Positions 1 to 9,042 of a DNA stretch of 64,000 bases are shown here, one piece after another. Each line of letters starts with the position of its first letter. The stretch's first letter is position 1. Below the pieces are notes generated by a model that worked only from the letters and a program-made list of their open reading frames with translations, made no database searches and was not told the DNA's origin. The translations under genes and the position numbers were made by a program. The DNA is from Daphnia pulex (lineage: Eukaryota; Arthropoda; Branchiopoda; Diplostraca; Daphniidae). The DNA lies in contig NC_060028.1 in the NCBI RefSeq assembly GCF_021134715.1, positions 6,966,501-7,030,500 on the forward strand, read 5' to 3'.

Positions 1-1076
1 TGGAACATTTTATCAAAAGAAAAGAAACCCTAGCTCGCCAAAAATGCCAACGAAAAAGAAGTAAACTCAAACACGTTTGCCACTTCCGCCAATCGATTGT
101 TCTCAGTCTATATACCTTTCCTTCGCTCTCTGATGGAAACGATTCCAGCATTTCACCACGTTCAAAAGTCAGTGTTACAAAAGACATTGTGGGTCCCCCG
201 ATGTGTGCGTGTTTGCCCTTATTATTGTACAGTCTTTCTTAATTGACCGTTCCTTCTTTTCTCTGTGTTTCACGGCTTGGCTGTGTGTATGTATCATTGT
301 ATCCCACTCCCACCTCCGTCTCTTTCTAGCCAGCTTTGATGCATCCTTCGTTACTCGTTGATTTGTTTCGTTTTCAACAAAAATAATAAGAAAAAAAAAC
401 AAGAAAAAAAAGTAGGGAAGAATAACATCAACAAACCCACAAATGAAAATCCTCACATTTGATTGCAAAGTTGAGGCAGGGTCCGTGGCGTGTTTCCCGC
501 GCTTCCGATACATATACAGAGGTTATGTATACATGTATGAACAATTCTGTTGTGTGTGAGTGATGCGAATCGAGGCTAGAAGAGGTGATTGTTTCGACGT
601 ACAGCTATTGTTATATTTACGAATTGTGCTGGAAAATAGGGAAGGGTGATCGGAAGAATCCGAATATCGCACGCATTCACACACACGTACACATGCGCGC
701 ACGCTACTGTTGTCCGTTTGATCTCGCTGTTTGAAGGAAAACAAAATTTATTTATAAACAAAACTCCCCTGTACACTCACACAACCACGTACACATGAAG
801 ACGTCGAATGTTTTCTTTCTTTTTTTTACGGGAAAAACAATTCCTTTTCCAAATGCGCTCTCTTTCGTCCGCCCCCCCCCCCATTTTATTTTTGGTTTTT
901 ATTCCCCTCTAGTATCTCGTCTTCGATATTTAACTCTCCGTCTTTCGTCATTGTAAAGTCGTTGGTTTAAATATAATCACAGTGCTACTTAAAACATGAA
1001 CGTGCGTTTATTAACTATTAATTAAGTGTCTTTTTTAGTACAAAGTAACGTCAGCCATAGTAGAAATAATACAAAT
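1..1076. other. Intergenic DNA downstream of the zinc-finger gene
   Basis: No convincing gene. The stretch is AT-rich with homopolymer runs and CA/TG-rich tracts, for example around 670-710 and 770-800. Open frames here are low-complexity and lack coding character. The part nearest 1077 is the 3' UTR of the minus-strand zinc-finger gene. Confidence 0.6.
1007..1012 (-). promoter_or_regulatory. Polyadenylation signal AATAAA of the zinc-finger gene
   Basis: The plus strand reads TTTATT, which is AATAAA on the minus strand, about 65 nt past the stop codon of the zinc-finger gene. A second match lies at 748-753. The nearer one would give a short 3' UTR. The actual cleavage site is not visible from sequence. 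Confidence 0.5.
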
Positions 1077-2195
1077 TCATTTGCGTTTATGGGTACGAAT
1101 GTGTCGTTGGAGATCGTGCTTCTGGGCGAATTTCTTCTCGCACATCTCGCATTGATATGGCCGTGAATTTGCGTGCGTTGCTTTGACGTGGCGGTTCAAT
1201 GTGCCGACTTTCATGAACCGCATGCCGCACTGGTCGCAAGCGAAAGGTTTGGCATTTAAGTGAGTGTCTCGGTGAGCTATCAATTCCTGTGTCGTGACGA
1301 AATGTTCGGCGCAAAGCGCACACATATACCGCTTTTCTTCGACTGCGACCTGTTGAGCTACAGCTGTAGTGCTTACTGTCGATACGCAGCTGTTTTTTTG
1401 CAAATCTAGAGCTGTATATTGTTGACTGCTGCAGGATGTTGGAGTTAGAGATTGTGTTATTGACAAGGGTAGAGGCAGAGAAGATGCTGGTGGCAAGGGC
1501 TGTTGCTGCTGGTGAAGCATAGCCAGATCTATCATGTTGGATGTCTCAGATTCAGATCCCCCTTGATGGCAGGTCAAGTTCAATATATCACATCCTGTAC
1601 AAGCATCCAGGTTGAGACTGTGGGAAGCTGAGAGGTCAACAGTTGAATTGTCATACTGCAATTCTTGTCCTGTAAGTGACAGATCAAGACTCTGAGCTGA
1701 TAAATCCAAGGTCTGGGGACAGTAAGTCAAATTTAAGGAAGTAGCATCATCCATGTAAATGTGAGTTCTCAGATCCTGAAGTTCATGCATTCCAAGGAAA
1801 TCTGGTGCAACAAAAACTTGAGAAGATCTTGGTGGATCACTAAATGGGTAAGAGTAGTTGCAGAATTGCTGTCTCTGTCGTAATCTTCTATTAATTTCAT
1901 CTTCTCTGGCTTTCCCAGTTAAATTAAGAGGAAGTTCATCTTCAATTTGTTGTCGATCACAAGCTTTTGAAGACGAAAGAAGTAAACTTAGATCCATACA
2001 GGTGACATCTTGGTCTTCGTTAGCAGGCACATTCTGTTCTTGCATACACTGAGCGGAATAAGACAAATCTTGAACTCCTTCGAAATCGGGGTAGGTATCG
2101 GTGTTTCGGTTATTTCCGTAATAACTACAGCTAGAAGAATTCATCCTTGAAGAAAAATTTGAAGCTAAATTGAACTGCAAGTCGCGTTGCTCCAT
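1077..2195 (-). CDS. C2H2 zinc-finger transcription-factor-like protein, 372 aa, intronless
   Basis: Likely nuclear DNA-binding protein. Three C2H2 fingers sit at the extreme C terminus: C292/C295/H308/H312 (CX2CX12HX3H), C320/C323/H336/H341 (HX4H) and C349/C352/H365/H369. The linkers resemble TGEKP (HLNAKPF, HANSRPY) and the protein ends in a basic KRK tail. The N-terminal 290 residues look disordered, Ser/Gln-rich, and carry repeated short hydrophobic motifs: DLS at residues 43, 68, 164, 171 and 187, and NLT at 91, 155 and 206. The start is supported by A at -3, G at +4 and an in-frame TGA 11 codons upstream (2229-2231). There is one uninterrupted frame and no splice sites are needed. Three adjacent fingers suggest sequence-specific binding; target and ortholog are unknown. 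The DLS repeats resemble the PxDLS docking motif for CtBP co-repressors, which is inference. Confident as a gene, not as to name. Confidence 0.88.
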   Translation of the reverse strand: MEQRDLQFNLASNFSSRMNSSSCSYYGNNRNTDTYPDFEGVQDLSYSAQCMQEQNVPANEDQDVTCMDLSLLLSSSKACDRQQIEDELPLNLTGKAREDEINRRLRQRQQFCNYSYPFSDPPRSSQVFVAPDFLGMHELQDLRTHIYMDDATSLNLTYCPQTLDLSAQSLDLSLTGQELQYDNSTVDLSASHSLNLDACTGCDILNLTCHQGGSESETSNMIDLAMLHQQQQPLPPASSLPLPLSITQSLTPTSCSSQQYTALDLQKNSCVSTVSTTAVAQQVAVEEKRYMCALCAEHFVTTQELIAHRDTHLNAKPFACDQCGMRFMKVGTLNRHVKATHANSRPYQCEMCEKKFAQKHDLQRHIRTHKRK

Positions 2196-2310
2196 TTTTT
2201 GTTTGTTTACTATATGGACAAGTAAACGTCAGTTGGGTTTGTTGCTAGGCGACCAGCCGTCTGCAAGCTTCACACAGAGCTGGTACCACCACTCATATGG
2301 CCAGGGGTAT
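2196..2310. promoter_or_regulatory. Short 5' flank / probable promoter of the zinc-finger gene
   Basis: Only 115 bp separate the start codon from the target duplication of a transposon, so the core promoter must lie here or inside the element. I see no TATA box on the minus strand. The stretch is moderately GC-rich compared with its surroundings. Confidence 0.35.
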
Positions 2311-2317
2311 GGAGAGG

Positions 2318-2912
2318 CATGGACTACTCAATATTAAGGACGGGACTCTTCGGCGTTTCCTATGTCGGCCATGTAAATTTTTTGTGGGAGAATCGGAAAC
2401 AGAATCAGAATTTAAAAATTACCATAGAATTACCATATGTTCCCATACCTAACATTTATTTTTATAGAGATATTTCCAATTCCTTAACGGAAAATTTGAA
2501 ATAGGGCAAAACACCGGTGCCATCTAGGAACCAAACCTCCTAAGCTCTTGTTAGTTTGCAAGCAGATTGCCCATGCATGCATATCGAGAGAAAGAGAGAC
2601 CACTCTCTTATCTCTAGTCCTCTGACATAGCTGCCTACCTATCTTTTACCTTGTAGCGTATATTCTTAAGAGCTTAGGGTGTTTGGTTGCCAGATGGCAC
2701 CGGTGTTTTGTCCTTTTATCCCTACTCTGTAAATTTATAATATCTTAATGATTAGTTTATTTCACTAAGATTTATATCCATAGTGGGAATCAGCGAAAAA
2801 AACTGAATTTATTAATGTTTTTTATTAATGTTTTCATGAAAATGCCCCACCCGACTAGCTTTAACACGGCGACATAGCAAAGAATCCCGTCCTTAATATT
2901 GAGTAGTCCATG
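2318..2912. mobile_element. MITE with 7-bp TSD and nested inverted repeats (P-like family), copy at the zinc-finger gene
   Basis: The outer inverted repeat of about 35 bp begins CATGGACTACTC at 2318 and ends GAGTAGTCCATG at 2912. It is flanked by identical 7-bp direct repeats GGAGAGG (2311-2317 and 2913-2919). Inside, a second inverted repeat of about 45 bp starts near 2505 and ends near 2708; each arm carries the palindrome ACACCGGTG followed by CCATCT. There is no transposase, so the element is non-autonomous. A diverged member with an independent TSD lies at 12145-12704. Terminal CATG and a 7-bp TSD recall the P superfamily (TSD 7-8 bp; Drosophila P termini start CATG), but this assignment is inference. 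Confidence 0.85.
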
Positions 2913-2937
2913 GGAGAGGTGGTTCCCAATGACAGTG

Positions 2938-3105
2938 TTAAATTTCCCATAAGGGGATTCGACGGGAAGCTACTTTTTTACTAACGACTTTTACATGGAG
3001 GCATAAGGAGTCCCGACAGTGGCGCCATCTAGGCTCTCGGTGCATACGGACATACCGAGACACCTTTTAGTTAAAAAAGCGGACAACCCCTTATGGGAAA
3101 TTTAA
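2938..3105. mobile_element. Short TTAA-flanked inverted-repeat element (MITE)
   Basis: TTAA at 2938-2941 and 3102-3105 bracket an inverted repeat, ATTTCCCATAAGGGG on the left and its complement on the right. The central 130 bp have no ORF but include GGCGCCATCTAG (about 3022-3033), a short motif echoed in the neighbouring MITE. A TTAA target is typical of piggyBac and Kolobok superfamilies; no transposase is present. The ORF that reads through the right terminus (3093-3275) looks fortuitous. Confidence 0.75.
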
Positions 3106-3423
3106 CATGGAGACTGGAAACCATCTCTCATGCCCATGATATGGCGAGCCCTTCCATTGTTTTTTTTTCTGGAAGTTACCGAGAAGCACCGCTTACTAAA
3201 GATCACGTGCTTGTCTGTGATTTGTCGTCCCCCAAATTTTACTCTGCCTCGATTGGCAGTTTCAAAAATATTTAAAATTTTTTTTTGAAAACTGCAACCA
3301 AGGCTATGTGTGGAATAAGGGCTATAGACTCCTGGTATCTTCTCGGCTGTGTTGGCTTCCCTATCCCGGTTTTAAGGAAAAGTAAAAAAAGCATAAAAAG
3401 TAACAAATTCATAAAGAAAATAC

Positions 3424-4097
3424 CGTGTCCAGTAAAGGAATGTTCGGGCTCGTTGAAATCTTCGAAGAAATCTTTATTCTCCTCCATATAGTCTGCAATA
3501 AGTTGTTACGGAAATGTGGTATTCCACGTATCGGTATTCTTGATGCGACAAAGCATAAAATAAACAATTTCTGAACATAAAACAAAATTTTAAATTTTCA
3601 GGAAATAAATTATCAATTTTATCAATACTTACCCATTGACTGGGACGAAAATCAATTTTAAATTTTTGGTTTCCAAACATGTGTACAATTGCCGTTCATG
3701 TAGCAATTTTTTTTTGCCGGGCACGTCACCGAATTTGTGATTCACTCCATCTGCGTAAAATGTTACGAGTTGTCGACCAATACTTCCACCTTGCTGTTGT
3801 CCCAGACTTCCACTTTGATGTAAATAAACACTTTTGCCTTGCAGGCCATCAACACCTCTACCCTGTTGTCGACCCTTATTTTTCGATGAACATCTTCTCT
3901 TTCTGAAATATTGCTTGTGTACACTTTCTATAAGCAACAGAGCACTCTTCTTCATTGTTCGACATCGCTGATGAAACGCTTTCTTTTGATGATAAGGTCC
4001 CCTCTTTTCCTTTATTATCAACACATTGAAAAATTGTTTTAAAATTCCCATCGATATATTTCAACAATTTTTTTTTCTTACCATCTGAATTTGTCAT
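3424..4097 (-). pseudogene. Broken gene fragment with OTU-protease-like motif
   Basis: At least two minus-strand exons. The first (3633-4097) needs a frame change near 3880-3900 and ends at a good donor GTAAGT (3632-3627). A 62-bp intron ends in TTCAG at 3571. Splicing joins VPVNG to NCLFYALS, giving PVNGNCLFYALS, which strongly resembles the OTU catalytic signature (P-x-DGNC-LF-x-ALS). The OTU Cys is kept but the catalytic-loop Asp reads Asn. After about 30 residues the frame hits a stop, and similar acidic sequence (ENKDFFEDF) continues in another frame, ending at a possible donor at 3423. OTU-family cysteine proteases remove ubiquitin and also occur in transposon polyproteins such as Helitrons. 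The family call rests on one motif, so it is moderate. Function is probably lost. Confidence 0.45.
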
Positions 4098-5301
4098 GTT
4101 CTATTGATGCTATTCGTATGTGATGGTTATTTGCAGTCATAATACCCGACTGCAAACGTAACTCAGCAATACGTTATTCTCTCCAATTAACAAAAAATTC
4201 TTTGCTATTATACCATGTAACACAGCAATGTGATTCCTAAGAAGTTAAGCATAAAAAAATGTAAAGTTTGGTCTAAATATACGTTTTTTTACCTTATTTT
4301 ATACACCAAAACATTGGGTCTTCTGGCTGAATTTTTTTATTACACCTTTACCGTCCAAAATTTTTTTGTTTAAAGCAGTATCATTCATAAAGTACAGCTA
4401 GAAATGCACCAACTGGAGTTTGGGCAAAAAACTTTTCTTCTAATTTTATCAAAAAAGACACCTTAACGTGTCTGTACCTTGAAGTGTTCTAACTAAGTCC
4501 CTTTAATTACAAATTGTTTATCGGAGTACGTTAGAAAAATAAGAAACTGTAGTGTTTGACATACTTAAAAAAATAATTTGTAAATTAAAGGTGTTTAACG
4601 CAATATTAAAAAATGAAATAAAGTTGTTTACGCTAACAAGGTCCACGACACAACTTATAAAACATATTCTATGAAAATAGAGCGGTGTGTGATTCTCTAG
4701 CTTTTCTGTAAAATGAAATAGCGGTTGCAAAAGAGTGCATTGTCAAAACGTTAAAAAACTCGATGATTGTAGAAAATTTAACCAAAATATTTGTGAAGTG
4801 GTGTGGGGAGGAGATTTTGACATGGGGGTCAGTCTCAGTCACAGGAAGGCTTATGATCAAGATCTAGAAGCAGTTCGAACTATTTTCATTACAATATAAA
4901 TGAATTGATATGGGTTGGAGAACTTTACATAGTGGTCAGTTCTTGCTAGGCTTACAGAAAGTTGTCTTTCTATCAATCCTTCCGAGAACATGCAACATTC
5001 CCCTTACTTATGAGTAAGACGAACTCATTTCGTTTGTTGATAATTATGTCCCTTCGGAAGAGAGCGTCAACGTTGCTCTTTTTCTTGTTTCTCTCTCACT
5101 ATCTGATCTACCTTCCAATACTTGTGTATCCTATTGACGCGTCACCTGATTATTATCATAAGGTAACATGGTGTTCTCTTCTAACTAAGAAAGTAGAAGC
5201 CATGTGTAGACAGATGGCTGACTATATCTAATACAAAGACATCCCTCATAATTATGATAAGGAAAAACCCAGACTTATGCCCTTTGTTAATTAATTCAAC
5301 A
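4098..5301. other. AT-rich intergenic DNA; its right end is probably the 5' LTR of the copia element
   Basis: No gene is visible. The right part should hold the 5' LTR of the copia-like element, because the LTR terminal CA (5300-5301) directly abuts a copia-type primer-binding site. With no 3' LTR in the window the left LTR border cannot be set by comparison, and I could not place it by eye. Confidence 0.4.
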
Positions 5302-5318
5302 GGTTATTGGCCCAGTAC
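5302..5318 (+). promoter_or_regulatory. Copia-type primer-binding site
   Basis: GGTTATTGGCCCAGTAC follows AACA at the inferred LTR end. It closely resembles the Drosophila copia primer-binding site, which pairs with an internal (half) initiator tRNA-Met rather than with the tRNA 3' end. Position just ahead of the gag remnant supports it. Similarity to copia is from memory. Confidence 0.65.
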
Positions 5319-5397
5319 AGCTGAACCTGCAACAACCCAATGACAAAGGAGGGCAAGCCTAAGTCTCAATGAGGAGACGGTTCTCAAAACTGTGAAT

Positions 5398-6260
5398 TTC
5401 GATAGTCAGAATTATCCTGTCTGGAAAATCAGTGTATTCCTTCGTGGAAGGAACGCGACTTAGCCCCAGTTGTGAATGGCACTCAGTTAAGACCTGCAGC
5501 AACTGACAAAGGTGACCTAATGTATCAAAGATGACATCATGGCCGAGCGTTTTCAGTTTGACACATGCAACGAGGAATAACAACAGTCTTTTTGTCATGC
5601 GGTCATTTGTCAATCACTTTGAACATGCGAGTCATCCAATGCCATGCGGTTCTCCATCACGAGCCAGTTTCAGCAAGGAACCACTGAAAAAGGCAGTCTT
5701 TGAACCAGGCTTTCCTCAACTACAAGTTCAGGGCAGATCATTCTGTCAGAACTCAGAACACATATCGATGCAATTAAGTTGCTCGTCAAGAATTACAAAG
5801 ACGCCGATGGCCAGACTAAAGAGAACTTGATCATCAACAGAGTCCTCACATCATTGCCTCCAAGTTACGACAACTTCATCACCAAAGGAGAGCCCTGCCA
5901 TGGCTGAAAGGCCTCTTGCACATCTCACAACTAGACTTTGCAATCAAGAAGAGAAAGAATCTGAGGAATGGCGAACAGAAAAGCCCAGATGACAATGGAG
6001 AGACGTCAGAGCAGTCGTCACGCTCGGCTTCAAACCCAAACTCTCATCAAGGAACTGATAGACGATTTGGACACTACCCAAGAGGAAAGGGGAGAGGAAG
6101 GGGATCTGGAAATCGCAAAGTCAGGTTCGCTGAGACCAACGGCACGTCACCACGAAGACAAGGAAAATGCTCGAAATGCAATGGCACTGGTCACTGGCTG
6201 AACGAATACTGGAACGAAAAGTTCGAAAATCCGGAAGCTGAGTCCGCCAAGGCAGAAGAC
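5398..6260 (+). pseudogene. gag: Copia gag remnant with degenerate zinc knuckle
   Basis: The capsid-like start FDSQNYPVWK (5398-5427) and the later stretch NRVLTSLPPSYDNF (about 5836-5880) are hallmarks of copia-type gag (UBN2/retrotran_gag family). The reading frame changes several times and contains stops, for example after 5456 and near 5575. An RNA-binding CCHC knuckle follows at 6168-6209, CSKCNGTGHWLNEY; the final Cys is replaced by Tyr, so zinc coordination is probably lost. Basic Arg/Gly-rich residues precede the knuckle. Not functional as it stands. Confidence 0.75.
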
Positions 6261-6299
6261 ACAGGGGGCGTACACGGCAGGGCCACAGCAAACCAATCC

Positions 6300-6640
6300 A
6301 TTCCAACCAGGTCTCACGAAAAGTTTTTTCTAGACTCAGGCGCAACCAAGGAGATTCAACCTGAAACACTGCATCGGACATCACCGCATTGAAATTCTAG
6401 GACAAGGAGAGATTCGTGCTCTCACTCATGTCAACGGCACGATCAATCCAATAACGTTCCATGATGTCTTCTTTGCCCCAGGTTTAGGCATGAATCTCAT
6501 ATTCGTTGCAGCCCTTACAAAAGAAAACTCAAATGTGATATTCTCCCGCTCGTAGAAATACATCGTCCACGCTCAAGCCAATCAATTCACAGACCCATAC
6601 AGTTCCAACAGACGTTGCGTCGATTGTGTGCCCCATAGAA
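6300..6640 (+). pseudogene. Copia aspartic protease remnant
   Basis: The active-site motif LDSGAT is intact at about 6330-6347, shortly after the zinc knuckle as expected in copia polyproteins. The frame stops at 6390-6392. Protease-like sequence (HDVFFAPGLGMNL, about 6459-6500) continues in another frame until a stop near 6555. The order is right but the protein is broken. Confidence 0.7.
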
Positions 6641-6649
6641 TCGCCAAAT

Positions 6650-7480
6650 TCGATTGAAAAAGGCAGGCATCGGATCTTTGTGCACATCAGCTATTCCACA
6701 GTCACCAAGATGGCCAACATCAGGGCTGTTGATGGACTCGGCCTGTCCCAAGGATCGCAACCCCCACTCGAACGATACAGAAAAGATGAGTAGGAGGTAG
6801 TTCCAAACCAGCATCTCCCCAAAATCTACCAGATCGGGATTTGATATTCAGCGATGTATATGGACCCGTGCAAGTTAACAGCCTGTGTGGAGCCCGGTAC
6901 TATCTCCTATCCAGGTATGAATACAGGAACTATGGAGCCGTCTACTTCATCAAGAAGAAATCGGAAGTCCCAGAGCACTGCAAGGGGTTTAAAGCTCTGA
7001 TCCATACTCAAACGGGCGAACTAGTAACAGAGTTTTGCAGCGACGGAGGAACCAAATATCTGCTACTCGATCCATGGCTGAAGAGCAAGGGAATCCGGCA
7101 CCAAACGACCTGCCGCTACTCTCCTCAGCAAAATGCTATAGAAAGAGATAACCACACCGTCGTACAACTAGTCCATGTCCTCCTCTACTCCAACAAGAAT
7201 CCCACTCACTCTCTGGGCCGAAGCAACTTTCTCCGTCGTCTACACTCTCAACCGCGTCCTCTCTTCCGCAAACCTTACCAAAACACCATTCGAGCTATGG
7301 TACGGACGCAATCCGGATGTCTCCAACCTGCGAGCCTTTGTATCAGAGCTCTACGTCTTCATCCCGAGCCAACTGCGACAGAAGTTCGACGTTAGGGCCC
7401 ACTTGTGCATCTTTGACGGCAACTCGGACACACAGAAAGGCGATCGATACTGGGTCCCGTCCCTTCAACTGGAAAATTGA
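6650..7480 (+). pseudogene. Copia integrase remnant
   Basis: A pre-integrase-like segment (HISYSTVTKMAN, about 6684-6719) precedes the catalytic core. Candidate DDE residues are Asp in DVYGP (6853-6855), Asp in SDGG (7042-7044) and Glu in QQNAIERDN (7141-7143). The frame changes around 7175-7200, after which LWAEA and TKTPFELWYGRNPDVSNL, typical of the copia integrase C-terminal region, are read to a stop at 7478-7480. Bases from 7106 on recur in array units 2, 3 and 6. Confidence 0.8.
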
Positions 7481-7540
7481 ACGTCAGTTGAGACGTCTCC
7501 CCGATCGATCACTACTATACACCTCGTCTCCCGACTACCG

Positions 7541-8053
7541 ATGTTCAAATGGGCGTCGATGTGTTCTCAACCTCAACCTGTAAAGATATCGGGGCCTAAC
7601 GACGACGAGGAGGAAGTCGGTACCGATCGAGTTGAGGATCGACCAACAAAACCAACACCAGCAACCAACAACCCTCCACACTCAATGAATGAGCTTGAAG
7701 CCGCACCAATCGATGCTGAATTGGACTCGTCACGATCATCACCCTTCCTTCGTGACCAATCCATCCACATTACGGGTCACCCACGCCTCCAATCATCGGA
7801 CTTCATCGATCCGTTCGCATTCGAACACAGCGAGAGGATGAACAACACAAAGCACTCCCGTCCATTCCCCCGTATCACCTACCCCAAAGAGAACGTAAGA
7901 AAACAGATACCATCGGTATGCTGACTGCTCATCTTGGCCTGGGAGATGAGTCAAATCCTTTCAGAGACGCCGTCCTCCTATCTAGTGAAGCATCCCGAAT
8001 GGATGGCAGCCTGCACAAAGGAATGCGATTCCCTATTCGGCTTGTCTCTCTAA
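7541..8053 (+). pseudogene. Copia integrase-RT hinge and first RT residues
   Basis: An acidic, Pro/Asn-rich hinge of 127 codons (7541-7924) is followed in a new frame by HPEWMAACTKECDSL (about 7991-8035), which resembles the very start of copia reverse transcriptase. A stop follows at 8051-8053 and recognisable RT sequence ends. This is where the element was truncated before the array formed, because every copy that reaches this far keeps the same end. Confidence 0.7.
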
Positions 8054-8513
8054 GAAGAAAATTCCCAATCGATCAAAGTGTGACACAGAAAAAATGACCA
8101 ATTTAAACTGCAACACAAAAAAGGGAAGACAAACAAATTTAATCATATTTCTGCACAAGCAACGCTGAAAGCGGGTTCGGATTAGGCCGTCAAAAATAAG
8201 AATACGCAAATGGAAATCTACGCACCTGTAAAATGTTTTGGGTTGAGCAACTGAGTAAACAAAAGAAGGAAAACGGGTTCTTATCTCTTTTTCTCATTCA
8301 TCTTGATAATTTGTTGATAACGTGTTGAAATGCTACTGACTGAAAAAGGGTAAGGGGAATAAGGTTTCAGGTTTCTCCTGAAAAGAACGGCGGCAATCAT
8401 GGATTCATTCTAGCCTTCACCCCTCGTCTTGAAGTTCCCGAAAGACCGAACCCCTTTCTTGAAATTCAAATAATGAGCGGGAAAAAGTATTCACGTAATG
8501 GGAGATAAATTAA
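8054..8513. other. AT-rich stretch after the copia remnant
   Basis: Nothing recognisable. This is the interval partly deleted in units 3 and 6, where sequence jumps from the copia fragment to the equivalent of about base 8339. Confidence 0.4.
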
Positions 8514-8543
8514 TATATAAAAAGAACACTCTGCGGGTTCATT
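8514..8543 (+). promoter_or_regulatory. TATA-plus-initiator core promoter candidate
   Basis: TATATAAAAAG (8514-8524) is followed 27 bp after its first base by TTCATTG, a fair arthropod initiator (TCAKT), with A+1 at 8541. The pair is kept in units 1, 2, 3, 4, 6 and 7 and sits about 50 bp ahead of a small ORF. Such boxes arise by chance in AT-rich DNA, so this is tentative. Confidence 0.3.
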
Positions 8544-8591
8544 GCATTGGCATTTTTGTGTCTCAGATGCTATACAGCTCAAGCTACTCAA

Positions 8592-8717
8592 ATGAAGAAA
8601 CTGAAGCTCAAAATTGAAGTGAAAGAATCACTTTGGAAAGCCCTGCATGTTAGAGCACAGATAAAGATCACAGTGGTCTTTATCTGTGGTAATAGTGTGT
8701 TCCAGGACAGACCCTAG
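8592..8717 (+). CDS. Possible 41-aa micropeptide ORF
   Basis: The first ATG after the TATA/initiator pair opens a 41-codon frame beginning MKKLKLKIEVKESLW and ending at TAG (8715-8717). The peptide is basic at the N terminus with a hydrophobic stretch (ITVVFICG). A 15-bp stem hairpin (8656-8688) lies within it. Copies occur at 17704, 26322, 34083, 46610 and 54371 and look the same. No homolog is recognised; it could be an exon fragment or chance. Confidence 0.2.
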   Translation: MKKLKLKIEVKESLWKALHVRAQIKITVVFICGNSVFQDRP

Positions 8718-9042
8718 ATTGGATGACCACAAATATGCAGCAGATGACGTTTCTTTCGGATAAGAAAAGCAAATTTTACCTAAATCCTGCTAGGTACTAA
8801 ACTACAATGGACACACATCACGCGGAATGTACTCCATTTTGCTGGAAAAATTCAAAGGAAAGATTTTTTGTAATTTTTGTAAGCCAGTAGAGACTCCAGA
8901 AGGATATTGGTTTAGGCCGGTACAATCTAAAAACTAAATAACATATTCCAAAAGATAACAGATTAAAAAAATTGACTAGATTATACGCTGACATCTTCAT
9001 ATTATCACTCCGTGTACTTTTATTTTTGTACTTTTAGTTTTT

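Larger units (their letters stand above)
5302..8053 (+). mobile_element. Decayed, 3'-truncated Ty1/copia LTR retrotransposon
   Basis: The order primer-binding site, gag, protease, integrase, start of RT is the copia order (integrase before RT). Stops and frameshifts interrupt every domain. The sequence leaves the element just after the first RT residues (stop 8051-8053); RT core, RNase H, polypurine tract and 3' LTR are absent. The part from 7106 onward is repeated, variably truncated, in the tandem array, so this is the only full-length view of the remnant. Confidence 0.85.

Noticed and set aside
175..776. Several minus-strand ORFs of 66-112 aa
   Set aside because: Low-complexity peptides from T-runs and CA/TG tracts, with no conserved motif.
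2319..2504. 61-aa plus-strand ORF starting in the MITE terminus
   Set aside because: It begins in the terminal repeat itself, which also opens a frame in other family members; there is no coding signature.
4518..4860. Short minus-strand ORFs of 63-70 aa
   Set aside because: AT-rich, hydrophobic-biased translations without splice context or family resemblance.
8656..8688. Hairpin as a canonical pre-miRNA
   Set aside because: The stem is only about 15 bp, too short for a Drosha/Dicer substrate; kept only as part of the small-ORF observation.
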